This document shows, piece after piece, positions 7,128 to 14,396 of a stretch of DNA of 40,262 bases. The number at the start of each line of letters is the position of its first letter. The first letter of the stretch is position 1. The notes below the pieces were generated by a model. That model was not told where the DNA came from and ran no database searches. It was given only the letters and a program-made list of their open reading frames with translations. This DNA is from Actinomycetota bacterium (GTDB lineage: Bacteria > Actinomycetota > Actinomycetes > Mycobacteriales > Micromonosporaceae): contig VAWN01000075.1 of the NCBI GenBank assembly GCA_005885555.1, forward strand, positions 55,426 through 95,687, given 5' to 3'. The position numbers and the translations under genes are program-made.

Positions 7128-7708
7128 CCGGCGGTCAGGTCCTCGACGGTGGCGATCGTGGCGAACCGGCCGGCGAGCGCGTACTCGGTGCGCGCGATGA
7201 CCTGATCGGCGGGCAGCGTGCGCGGGTCGGCGAGGATCTCCTCGACCGGGCGGCCGGGTGGCGCGTCGCGGTGCTCGATCGGGTTGGTCGCGGTCGCGTC
7301 GGTCACGAACACCACCTGGTACCCGAGGTCGGACGCGAGCCGCGCGGTGGTCTCCACACACTGCTCGGTGCGCATGCCGCACAGCACGACCTCGCCGATC
7401 CCTTGCTGGGTAAGCAGTTGCTGGAGGTTCGTGGTGGTGAAGGCGTTGTGCGAGGTCTTGTACAGCACCGGTTCGCCGGGGGCGGCCGCGAGCCCGTCCA
7501 TGAGCCGCACGAAGCCCCAGGCCGGGTCGAAGACGCTGGCGGAACCCGGCTCGCTGTGCAGTACCCACACCACGGGATCGCCTGCGGAGCGGAACGCTTC
7601 GGTCAGCCGGTGCACGCTCTTCGCGATGTCCGGATCGGAGATGGCGGCCCAGATCGGCCGCTGCCGGAAGGACTCCTGGACGTCGATGACAACGAGGGCG
7701 CGCTTCAT
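7124..7708 (-). CDS. Cysteine hydrolase, isochorismatase-like family
   Basis: The protein begins MKRALVVIDVQESFRQRPIW and carries the family triad: Asp in VIDVQ, Lys in LYKTSHNAF and Cys in GMRTEQCVETTARLA. The isochorismatase-like fold covers isochorismatases, nicotinamidases and other amidohydrolases; the residue pattern does not settle which. The ATG at 7708 is preferred to an upstream GTG (7750) because the extra residues would be encoded within a strong hairpin and lack family similarity. Cysteine hydrolase plus GlxA-type regulator is a common pair, here with the regulator broken. Length is about 194 residues, normal for the family. Confidence 0.82.
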   Translation of the reverse strand: MKRALVVIDVQESFRQRPIWAAISDPDIAKSVHRLTEAFRSAGDPVVWVLHSEPGSASVFDPAWGFVRLMDGLAAAPGEPVLYKTSHNAFTTTNLQQLLTQQGIGEVVLCGMRTEQCVETTARLASDLGYQVVFVTDATATNPIEHRDAPPGRPVEEILADPRTLPADQVIARTEYALAGRFATIATVEDLTAG

Positions 7709-7713
7709 GACAC

Positions 7714-7755
7714 CGATCGTGACTCGCGACGGTACAACGTCGCCAGTCACGATCG
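7714..7755. promoter_or_regulatory. Long hairpin or dyad directly upstream of the cysteine hydrolase start
   Basis: Outer arms CGATCGTGACT (7714-7724) and AGTCACGATCG (7745-7755) pair perfectly. After one C/C mismatch the inner arms GCGACG (7726-7731) and CGTCGC (7738-7743) continue the stem, leaving a 6-nt loop GTACAA. The element is 5 nt from the hydrolase ATG and lies after the dioxygenase stop (7779). It could be an operator for the lost GlxA-type regulator, a terminator for the upstream operon, or a structured leader. Confidence 0.6.
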
Positions 7756-7778
7756 GGCCGGGATGCGGAACGATCCGG

Positions 7779-8669
7779 TCACGGCTCCCAGATGACCGGG
7801 CAGAACTCGGGATCGGCGTAGTCGGGCCGGCCGTCCGGGGTGCGCCGGACGAGGACGTCGTGGTTGTAGCTGGCGTTGCTGCCGTCGGACAGCGGGTGTT
7901 CCCGGTACCGGTTGCCGCCGTCCTGCAGGTGCAGCGAGATGGCCCGGCGCGGCCGGCCGCTCACGTTGGCGCCGCTGCCGTGGTAGATCCGGCAGTGGTG
8001 GAAGCTCATGTGCCCCTTGGGAATGAGCATCGGCACCTTCGTCACGGTGGAGTTGTTGTATGCCGCGTTCTCCACGAGCAGCTGCTCAAGCTGGGCGCGG
8101 TCGCGGTCGGCGAAATGCCGCACCGTGCTGTCGTCGCCGCCGGTCTCCTTCCACAGGTGGCTTCCGTCGACCATCGTGATGGTGCCCATGTCCTCGCCGC
8201 AGTCGTGGAACGGGATGAACGCGGTGAGCATCCGTTCCGACGACGAACTGGCCCAGTAGTGCTTGTCGAAGTGCCACGGCACCAGGTTGGTCACCTCGTC
8301 CGGGCGCTGCGGCTTGAGGATGAGCGTGGACTGGAAGATGCGGATCCGGTCGGCCTGCGCGAGGCGGGCGGCCACGGCACCGATGAGCGGCTTTCGCAGG
8401 ATCCTCGCCAGCGCGTCGCTCTCGTAGTGCACGTAGTCGTTGTGCCGCTGGACCGGGCCGTCCCCGGGTGTCCAGTACGCCAGGCGCGGCGGGCGTACCG
8501 GCAGCCGCCGGTCCCGCTCCCCGTCGTAGTACCGCTCGCTGGCGGCGATCAGCTCGTCCACCTCGTCGTCGGTGAGCAGCTTCTTCGACAGGTACCAGCC
8601 GTGCTCGGCGTAGGCTTCGACATCGGCGTCCGAGGGCAGTAACTCGCACTCCTGGTCGGTCAGCTTCAT
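7779..8669 (-). CDS. Phytanoyl-CoA dioxygenase family (PhyH) Fe(II)/2-oxoglutarate enzyme
   Basis: The 296-residue protein has the HxD iron-binding motif in WHFDKHYW and the distal His in RIYHGSGAN, followed by the Arg of GRPRRAISLHL that normally binds 2-oxoglutarate. FQSTLILKPQ and DGSHLW are also typical of PhyH proteins. In biosynthetic clusters such enzymes hydroxylate amino acids or tethered substrates. Its ATG overlaps the stop of the hydroxymandelate synthase gene (ATGA), so it probably works in the same pathway, for example oxidising an aromatic intermediate or a later product (inference). The substrate is not determined by sequence. A 42-nt hairpin follows the gene. Confidence 0.85.
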   Translation of the reverse strand: MKLTDQECELLPSDADVEAYAEHGWYLSKKLLTDDEVDELIAASERYYDGERDRRLPVRPPRLAYWTPGDGPVQRHNDYVHYESDALARILRKPLIGAVAARLAQADRIRIFQSTLILKPQRPDEVTNLVPWHFDKHYWASSSSERMLTAFIPFHDCGEDMGTITMVDGSHLWKETGGDDSTVRHFADRDRAQLEQLLVENAAYNNSTVTKVPMLIPKGHMSFHHCRIYHGSGANVSGRPRRAISLHLQDGGNRYREHPLSDGSNASYNHDVLVRRTPDGRPDYADPEFCPVIWEP

Positions 8670-9766
8670 GCAGCCGCCTCCTCGGTGACGGCGGACAGTT
8701 CGCGCTCCTTGGCTTCGTAGAGCGCGCGGATGTTGCCGCTGCCGAAGGTCAGCGCGCCGCGCCGCTCGATGATCTCCAGGAAGAGCGTGCGCCGCACGTG
8801 CACGGACTCGGTGAAGATCTGGAACAGGTGGCCCCAGTGGTCGCGGTCGGCAAGGATGCTCAGCCGGCGCAGGTCCTCGACCGGTACCTCGACGCCGAGA
8901 CGGTCCCGCAGGGTGTCGTAGTAGCTGGCCGGGGTGCCGAGGAAGCGCACGCCGCGCTCGGCGAGGGCACCCACGGCCTCGACGATGTCGTTGACCCCGA
9001 ACGCCAGATGCTGTACCCCCGCACCGGCGTGCCACTGGAGGAAGTCGTTGATCTGGCCGGGTCGCCGGGTCGGGTCCGGCTCGATCAGCGTGAAGGTGAC
9101 GCCGCGGGACGGGCTCTGCACCACCGCCGAGTCCATCCCCTGCCCGCCGACCTCGATGTACTCCTCGAAGGTCTGCGCGAACCCGAACACGTCCTGGTAG
9201 TACCGTGACGTCGCGGCGAGCTGGCCGGCCGGTACGCAGATCGCCAGGTGGTCGATGGTGCGCAGCAGCTCGCCGTTTCCGTCGGGATGCGGGCCGGGGA
9301 CCGGTACCAGGCCGGGCAGTAACCCGTCCGCCGGACCGTGCCGCTCGACCAGCCGGTGTACCACGTCGCCGAAGCCGGACACGACGGCGCTGGATAATCG
9401 CCCGCCGTGCGTCCCGGGTGGCGCCACCATCGGCGAGGCCACCGTCGGCGGCGCCACCGACGCGGCACCGGCGGCGACCAGCTCGCCGTGTGCCCCGGTC
9501 GCGTCGTCGACGGCGAGACCCACCACCGCGACGCCGTCGCCGTGCCGCCGGACGTACTCGGTCGCGGGGTGTTCCGGGGTGAGCCCGGAGGTCAGGACGA
9601 GGCTGATGTCGCCCTGGCGGAGCAGTAGCGAACGCTGGTCGACCAGGCCGGTCTCCGGGCCGCCCTGCGCGCACACGTGGAACCCGTAGGCGGTGCAGAA
9701 GTAGAAGCCGGCCTGCCGGGCATCGCCCACGTAGAACTCCACATGGTCGATTCCTGAGATGTTCAT
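8666..9766 (-). CDS. hmaS: 4-hydroxymandelate synthase (HmaS), HPPD-like dioxygenase
   Basis: The 366-residue protein is an HPPD-superfamily Fe(II) dioxygenase with metal ligands His173 (TIDHLAI), His253 (GVQHLAF) and Glu331 (FLEIIER). Both HPPD and HmaS act on 4-hydroxyphenylpyruvate; HmaS oxidises the benzylic carbon to give 4-hydroxymandelate. The segment SAVVQSPSRGVTFTLIEPDP resembles glycopeptide-cluster HmaS rather than the NEP-containing HPPD pattern, and the ending FGSGNIRALYEAKERE also fits. A hydroxymandelate oxidase and an HpgT-like aminotransferase lie 2-4 kb away, which strongly supports HmaS. GGAAGGCGGAA precedes the ATG at 9766; an upstream frame extension lacks family similarity. 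It is translationally coupled to the PhyH gene. Confidence 0.88.
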   Translation of the reverse strand: MNISGIDHVEFYVGDARQAGFYFCTAYGFHVCAQGGPETGLVDQRSLLLRQGDISLVLTSGLTPEHPATEYVRRHGDGVAVVGLAVDDATGAHGELVAAGAASVAPPTVASPMVAPPGTHGGRLSSAVVSGFGDVVHRLVERHGPADGLLPGLVPVPGPHPDGNGELLRTIDHLAICVPAGQLAATSRYYQDVFGFAQTFEEYIEVGGQGMDSAVVQSPSRGVTFTLIEPDPTRRPGQINDFLQWHAGAGVQHLAFGVNDIVEAVGALAERGVRFLGTPASYYDTLRDRLGVEVPVEDLRRLSILADRDHWGHLFQIFTESVHVRRTLFLEIIERRGALTFGSGNIRALYEAKERELSAVTEEAAA

Positions 9767-9960
9767 TTCCGCCTTCCGAAGTGCGGTTTCCTTGGCGCCG
9801 CCAGGCCGCACGGATCGGATTCCGAATGGGTTCACGTCGTGCATGGCGGTAACGCCCCGCGAGCCACCGCTTGCGATAACCCGTTCAGGAACGACGCGAG
9901 CCTATACCACGCAGCGGAGACTGCCACCTGGCAAAGAGGACACCGACCGGTAAGTCACGG
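9767..9960 (-). promoter_or_regulatory. Intergenic region upstream of hmaS
   Basis: This 194-bp gap precedes hmaS. On the minus strand a TATAGG preceded by TGG (around 9910) could be an extended -10, but no convincing -35 is at the right distance. A short dyad TGCCA-CC-TGGCA lies at 9922-9933. No coding sequence is apparent. Confidence 0.3.
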
Positions 9961-10986
9961 TCAGGGGCGGATGAGCAGCTTCAGATGATTGTCCGGCTGA
10001 CGCAGCTGCTCGAAGGCGGTCCCGAAATCCTCCAGATTCACCACACCGCTGATGAATGTGCCCGCGTCGATTTCCTGGCGGGCCACCAGGTCGAGGGTAC
10101 GGGCGAACTCCTCGGGACGGTACGCGAACGCGAACGTGATGGACAGTTCCTTACTGATCGCGACCGAGGGGACGATGGGCTCCGGATCGTGACACACACC
10201 GACACACACGATCCGCGCGTGGCCGGGTGCGGATTCGATGATCTGCCGGAGCATGCCGGGCCGGCCGACGCACTCGAACAGCACCGCGTTGCTGCGCCGC
10301 ACATCCGGGGTCAAAGCCGGCGAGTAGGGCAGGTCCTGCGCGCCCAGTTCGCGCCACCGGTCCACCGGCGACTCCACCCGGGAATCCACCACCCGGTCGG
10401 CGCCGAGCAGGCGGGCCACCTCCCGCCGCGACGGCGCGGGATCGGCGGCCACCACGGGTACCCCGAGGCGCTTGAGCGCGACGACGACCGCGCAGCCGAC
10501 CGGGCCGCAGCCGAGCACCAGAGCCACGTCGCCGGGCGCCAGGTCGGCCGCGGCCACCGCACGCTGCCCGACCGCCAGCGGCTCCACCAGCGCGGCGTGC
10601 TCGCTGGGCACATGCGCCGGTACCGGCAGCAGCAGCCGCTCGGCCAGCAGCATCCGGTCGGAGAAGCCGCCCGGCACGCTCGCCGACAGGCCGATGGTCT
10701 CGGTGGCCTGCCCGGTGTCGAGCAGCGGCATGGACACCACCCGCGAGCCGACCGGGTACCGGTGTTCGGTCTGCGGTCCGTAGTCGACGATCTCCGCGCA
10801 GAACTCGTGCCCGAGCATCAGGCGGGTACCGGTGTCGCCACGGCGCGCGAAGATCTCCGGCACGTGCAGGTCGATGCCGCACACTCCGCACGCCAACGGC
10901 TTCGCGAGCACCTGGCCGGGCCCGGGTACCGGCTCGGGGACCTCCGCCAGCGCCACGCCGGAACTGCCTGCCCGTACTGTCCGCAT
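9961..10986 (-). CDS. Zinc-type alcohol dehydrogenase (MDR superfamily)
   Basis: The 341-residue protein has the catalytic-zinc pattern of medium-chain dehydrogenases: Cys in ACGVCGIDLH and GHEFCAEIVD. The nucleotide-binding motif is VLGCGPVGCAVV at about residue 165. The four-cysteine structural-zinc lobe is absent, as in many actinobacterial members. Such enzymes oxidise or reduce alcohols and aldehydes with NAD(P). A GGGAG lies upstream of the ATG at 10986. It is read away from the esterase gene and towards hmaS; a role in making or tailoring the cluster product is possible but not shown. Confidence 0.85.
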   Translation of the reverse strand: MRTVRAGSSGVALAEVPEPVPGPGQVLAKPLACGVCGIDLHVPEIFARRGDTGTRLMLGHEFCAEIVDYGPQTEHRYPVGSRVVSMPLLDTGQATETIGLSASVPGGFSDRMLLAERLLLPVPAHVPSEHAALVEPLAVGQRAVAAADLAPGDVALVLGCGPVGCAVVVALKRLGVPVVAADPAPSRREVARLLGADRVVDSRVESPVDRWRELGAQDLPYSPALTPDVRRSNAVLFECVGRPGMLRQIIESAPGHARIVCVGVCHDPEPIVPSVAISKELSITFAFAYRPEEFARTLDLVARQEIDAGTFISGVVNLEDFGTAFEQLRQPDNHLKLLIRP

Positions 10987-11079
10987 GATCCAGCGGCTCC
11001 CGCTTCATAGATCACTGTGGGGATTGATGCCGCTGTATGCATGCTACCGGCACAGGTCCGGTACCGCGCGCTGAAGACG

Positions 11080-11085
11080 TATGCT
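11080..11085 (+). promoter_or_regulatory. Candidate -10 box deciding the hydrolase start
   Basis: TATGCT is followed by exactly seven nucleotides and then GTG at 11093. That spacing places the transcript start at the GTG and argues that the ATG inside this box (11081) is promoter, not start codon. Confidence 0.45.
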
Positions 11086-11092
11086 CGGCGGC

Positions 11093-12019
11093 GTGCCGCT
11101 CGATCCGCAGGTTGCCGCGATGCGCGAGCGCCGCATGGCCGCGGCCACCCCGCAGCTGTACACCCTCACGCTGGCCGAGGCGCGCGCCGCCGACCTGGCC
11201 GACATCCGGGCCGCCGCCGGTACCGGCGAACCGGTCCACTCGGTGACCGAGCACCAGATCCCCGGCCCGCTCACGCTGCGGATCTACCGTCCGGAGGGCG
11301 ACCGGCCGCAGCCGGCACTGGTGTACTTCTTCGGCGGCGGCTGGACCCTCGGCGCCATCGACACCGCCGACGCCATCTGCCGGACGCTGGCCAACGCGGT
11401 GCCGTGCACCGCCGCCGTCGTCGGGTACCGGCTGGCTCCGGAGCACAGGTTCCCGGCCGCGGTCGAGGACTGCCATGCGGCGACCCGCTGGGTGGCCGAG
11501 CATGCGGCGCAGATCGGTGTCGATCCGACCCGGATCGCGGTGGGTGGTGACAGTGCCGGCGGCAACCTCGCCGCGGTGGTGAGTGTGTTGTGTCGCGACG
11601 CGGGCGGGCCGGCGCTGGCCGGGCAACTACTGGTGTATCCCAACACTTTGCACGGTGCGGACACACCATCGATGCGCGACAATGCCGACCCGTGGCTGTT
11701 CAATCACCACTCGGTCGACTGGTACTGGCGGCACTACCTCGCCCGGCCGGAAGACGGTGCGAACCCGCTCGCCTCGCCGCTGCGCACCGACGACCTGTCC
11801 GGGCTGCCACCGGCGCTGGTCATCACGGCGGAGTACGACCCGCTGCGCGACGAGGGCGAGCGCTATGCGGCACGGCTGCGCGCGGCCGGGGTACCCGTTG
11901 AGCGCAGCCGGTACGACGGCATGGTGCACGGTTTCTTCGCCATGGCCGGGATCCTCGACGGCGGAGAGCGCGCGCTCGCCGAGGCCGCTGAGTTCCTCCG
12001 CGCCCGCTTCAAGCCGTGA
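11093..12019 (+). CDS. Alpha/beta hydrolase, hormone-sensitive-lipase (HSL) type
   Basis: About 308 residues with the HSL-family pattern: oxyanion segment YFFGGGWTLG (family HGGG, here FGGG), nucleophile Ser in GGDSAGGNLA, Asp in ITAEYDPLRDEG and His in DGMVHGFF. GYRLAPEHRFPAAVEDC is the usual region after the oxyanion loop. The replaced first His of the HGGG motif is a mild oddity. It probably hydrolyses an ester or activated acyl group. The gene leads a plus-strand operon with hmo, hpgT, an AMP-ligase and an exporter, so an editing or product-release role in the pathway is possible (inference). The GTG start is favoured over the ATG at 11081 because of promoter spacing. Confidence 0.83.
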   Translation: MPLDPQVAAMRERRMAAATPQLYTLTLAEARAADLADIRAAAGTGEPVHSVTEHQIPGPLTLRIYRPEGDRPQPALVYFFGGGWTLGAIDTADAICRTLANAVPCTAAVVGYRLAPEHRFPAAVEDCHAATRWVAEHAAQIGVDPTRIAVGGDSAGGNLAAVVSVLCRDAGGPALAGQLLVYPNTLHGADTPSMRDNADPWLFNHHSVDWYWRHYLARPEDGANPLASPLRTDDLSGLPPALVITAEYDPLRDEGERYAARLRAAGVPVERSRYDGMVHGFFAMAGILDGGERALAEAAEFLRARFKP

Positions 12020-12040
12020 AGCGATGAAGCGATGAAGCGA
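12017..12040 (+). repeat. Three tandem 8-bp repeats at the hydrolase-hmo junction
   Basis: TGAAGCGA occurs three times in a row, starting with the stop codon of the hydrolase and ending with the A of the hmo ATG at 12040. Each unit carries an ATG in a different frame, so a change of copy number would alter coupling between the two genes. No separate ribosome-binding site for hmo is visible. Confidence 0.85.
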
Positions 12041-13116
12041 TGACGATCCTCACCGTCGACGGGTACCGGCCGCTGGCGAAGGCGCGGCTCGATCCGCACG
12101 TGTGGGACTACGTCGACGGCGGCGCCGACCGGGAACAGACGCTCGCCGACTGCGCGGCCTCCTTCGACGGGTACCGGCTGCGGCCGCGCTTCCTCGTCGA
12201 CGTCTCCCGGATCGACTGCGCCACAACGCTTCTCGGCACGCCGCTCGCCGGACCGGTCGGGGTCGCCCCGCTGGCGTACCACCGCCTGGTGCATCCCGAC
12301 GGCGAGGTCGCCACGGCCACCGGTACCGCCGGTGCGCTGTTCGTGGTGAGCATCTTCGCCAGCCGCACGATCGAGGACATCGCGCAGGCGGCGACCGGCC
12401 CGCTGTGGCTGCAGCTGTACTGGTTGCGGCGCAAGGAGATCCTCGCCGATCTCGCCACCCGCGCGGAAGCCGCCGGGTACCGTGCCCTGGTCCTCACCGT
12501 CGACACGCCGCGGCTGGGCAAGCGGCTGCGCGACATGCGCAACGGCTTCGCCATCGACCCGGCCATCTCCGCGGCCAACCTCGACGCGGAAGTGATGGCG
12601 CTGACCCGGGACGCACCGCCCGGCCAGTCGGCGATCGCCGCGCACGCGCTGGCCAACTTCGACCAGTCGGTCACCTGGTCCGACCTCGCCTGGCTGCGCT
12701 CGCTGACCCGGTTGCCGATCCTCGTCAAGGGACTGCTCACCGCCGAAGACGCCCGGCTGGCGATGGCGCACGGCGCGGCCGGCGTGGTGGTGTCCAACCA
12801 TGGTGGGCGCCAGCTCGATGCCGCGGTACCGGCGCTGCACGCGCTGCCCGAGGTCGTGGACGCGGTCGGGGGTACCGGTGTGGTGCTGCTGGATGGCGGC
12901 GTCCGGCGCGGTACCGACGTGTTCACCGCGCTGGCCCTCGGCGCGGACGCGGTGCTCGTCGGCCGGCCGGTGCTGTGGGGTCTGGCCGCCGGCGGCGGCC
13001 CGGCGGTGGCCCACGTGCTCGCGTTGCTGCGCGAGGAGCTGGCGCAGACGATGGCCCTGGCCGGCCGCCCGGACCTGGCGTCGATCGACCGGACGGCGGT
13101 ACTGCGGTGGAGCTGA
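12040..13116 (+). CDS. hmo: FMN-dependent 4-hydroxymandelate oxidase (Hmo)
   Basis: The 358-residue protein belongs to the FMN alpha-hydroxy-acid oxidase family. It has the catalytic base His254 and Arg257 in VVSNHGGRQLD, Lys230 in PILVKGLLTAEDA and the phosphate-binding end LLDGGVRRGTDV and VLVGRPVLWGLA. The segments PVGVAPLAYHRLVHPDGE and GKRLRDMRNGFA match the hydroxymandelate oxidases of glycopeptide clusters better than glycolate oxidases. It would oxidise 4-hydroxymandelate to 4-hydroxybenzoylformate. It overlaps hpgT by 10 nt, and hmaS is in the same window, completing the hydroxyphenylglycine route. Confidence 0.9.
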   Translation: MTILTVDGYRPLAKARLDPHVWDYVDGGADREQTLADCAASFDGYRLRPRFLVDVSRIDCATTLLGTPLAGPVGVAPLAYHRLVHPDGEVATATGTAGALFVVSIFASRTIEDIAQAATGPLWLQLYWLRRKEILADLATRAEAAGYRALVLTVDTPRLGKRLRDMRNGFAIDPAISAANLDAEVMALTRDAPPGQSAIAAHALANFDQSVTWSDLAWLRSLTRLPILVKGLLTAEDARLAMAHGAAGVVVSNHGGRQLDAAVPALHALPEVVDAVGGTGVVLLDGGVRRGTDVFTALALGADAVLVGRPVLWGLAAGGGPAVAHVLALLREELAQTMALAGRPDLASIDRTAVLRWS

Positions 13117-14396
13117 AGAAGGACAGCCTGCACCGCTCGGTCACCGGCCCGGCATCGACGTCGATGAACTTCCTCAACGAGGTGGCGAACCGGTTCCCCG
13201 ACGCGATCTCGCTCGCCGCCGGCCGGCCCTACGAAGGCTTCCACCGGATCGAGGACATCGCCCGCCACCTCTCGACGTATGCCGAACACCTTGCCGCGCA
13301 AGGGATGCCGGCCGAGCAGGTGCGGCGGGTGTTCATGCAGTACGGCCGGACCAACGGCACCATCCACCACCTGATCGCCCGGCTGCTGGCCACCGACGAG
13401 GGCATCGAGGTACCGGCCGACGCCGTCGCGGTGACCGCCGGCGCGCAGGAGGCGATGGTGGTGGTGCTGCGCGGGCTGTGCGCCGAACCGGGCGACGTGC
13501 TGCTCACCCCGGACCCGTGCTACGTCGGCATCATGGGCGCGGCCGGGCTGCTCGACGTGCCGGTGGTACCGGTACCGGAGACCGGCGCCGGCATCGTCCC
13601 GGCCGAGGTGGCCCGGGTGGCGGCGCAGGTGCGCGCGCAGGGACGGCGGCCGCGGGCGCTGTACCTCGTGCCGAACTTCGCCAACCCGTCCGGGGTGAGC
13701 CTTTCCACGACGGCCCGCCACGAACTGCTCGCCGTCGCGGCCGAGCAGGACCTGCTGATCCTGGAGGACGACCCGTACGGCCTGTTCCCGCTCGCCGCCG
13801 AAGGCCGGCCCAGCCTCAAGGCGCTGGACACCCGGCAGCAGGTCGTCTACATCGGCTCGTTCGCCAAGTCGGTGTTCCCCGGCGCGCGGGTCGGTTTCCT
13901 GGTCGCCGACCAGACCGTGGTCGACGCCGACGGCCGGCGCACGCTGCTCGCCGAGGAACTGTCCACGGTCAAGAGCATGCTCACCGTCAACACCTCGCCG
14001 ATCGCGCAGGCGGTGATCGGCGGCTTCCTGGTGTCCTGCGGGTGCAGCCTGCGCGCGGCGAACCAGGAGAAGATCGGGTTCTACCGGCGCAACCTGCGGG
14101 CGCTGCTGTCAAGCCTGGATCGGGAATTCGGCGGCATTCCCGAAGTCACCTGGAACACTCCGGATGGCGGCTTCTTCGCGGTGCTCGACACACCGGTCGT
14201 CGCCGACGCGGCACTGCTGGAACTGTCCGCCCGCGAGTACGGCGTGCTGTGGACGCCGATGAGCATGTTCTACCTCGGCACCGGCGGCGAACGGCAGCTG
14301 CGCCTGTCGGCCAGCTACCTGCAACCGGACGAGATCGAGGAGGGTGTTCGACGGATCGCCCGGCTCCTCGCCGAGCGGTATCCTCCTGCGACATGA
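13107..14396 (+). CDS. hpgT: HpgT-like PLP aminotransferase (4-hydroxyphenylglycine aminotransferase)
   Basis: The 429-residue class I aminotransferase has the PLP lysine Lys254 in GSFAKSVFPGARVGF, the pyridine-binding Asp in EDDPYG and the family start MNFLNEVANRFPDAISLAAG. HpgT transfers an amino group, usually from tyrosine, to 4-hydroxybenzoylformate to give L-4-hydroxyphenylglycine, regenerating 4-hydroxyphenylpyruvate for HmaS. The GTG at 13107 overlaps the end of hmo, and its own stop overlaps the ligase start as ATGA. The order hmo-hpgT matches glycopeptide-type clusters. A related aryl keto acid could also be the substrate. Confidence 0.87.
   Translation: MELKKDSLHRSVTGPASTSMNFLNEVANRFPDAISLAAGRPYEGFHRIEDIARHLSTYAEHLAAQGMPAEQVRRVFMQYGRTNGTIHHLIARLLATDEGIEVPADAVAVTAGAQEAMVVVLRGLCAEPGDVLLTPDPCYVGIMGAAGLLDVPVVPVPETGAGIVPAEVARVAAQVRAQGRRPRALYLVPNFANPSGVSLSTTARHELLAVAAEQDLLILEDDPYGLFPLAAEGRPSLKALDTRQQVVYIGSFAKSVFPGARVGFLVADQTVVDADGRRTLLAEELSTVKSMLTVNTSPIAQAVIGGFLVSCGCSLRAANQEKIGFYRRNLRALLSSLDREFGGIPEVTWNTPDGGFFAVLDTPVVADAALLELSAREYGVLWTPMSMFYLGTGGERQLRLSASYLQPDEIEEGVRRIARLLAERYPPAT

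Noticed and set aside
8666-9766. Tyrosine-catabolic HPPD instead of HmaS
   Set aside because: Hmo and HpgT-type genes are nearby, no homogentisate dioxygenase is present and the VVQSPSRGVTFTLIEPD region fits HmaS better.
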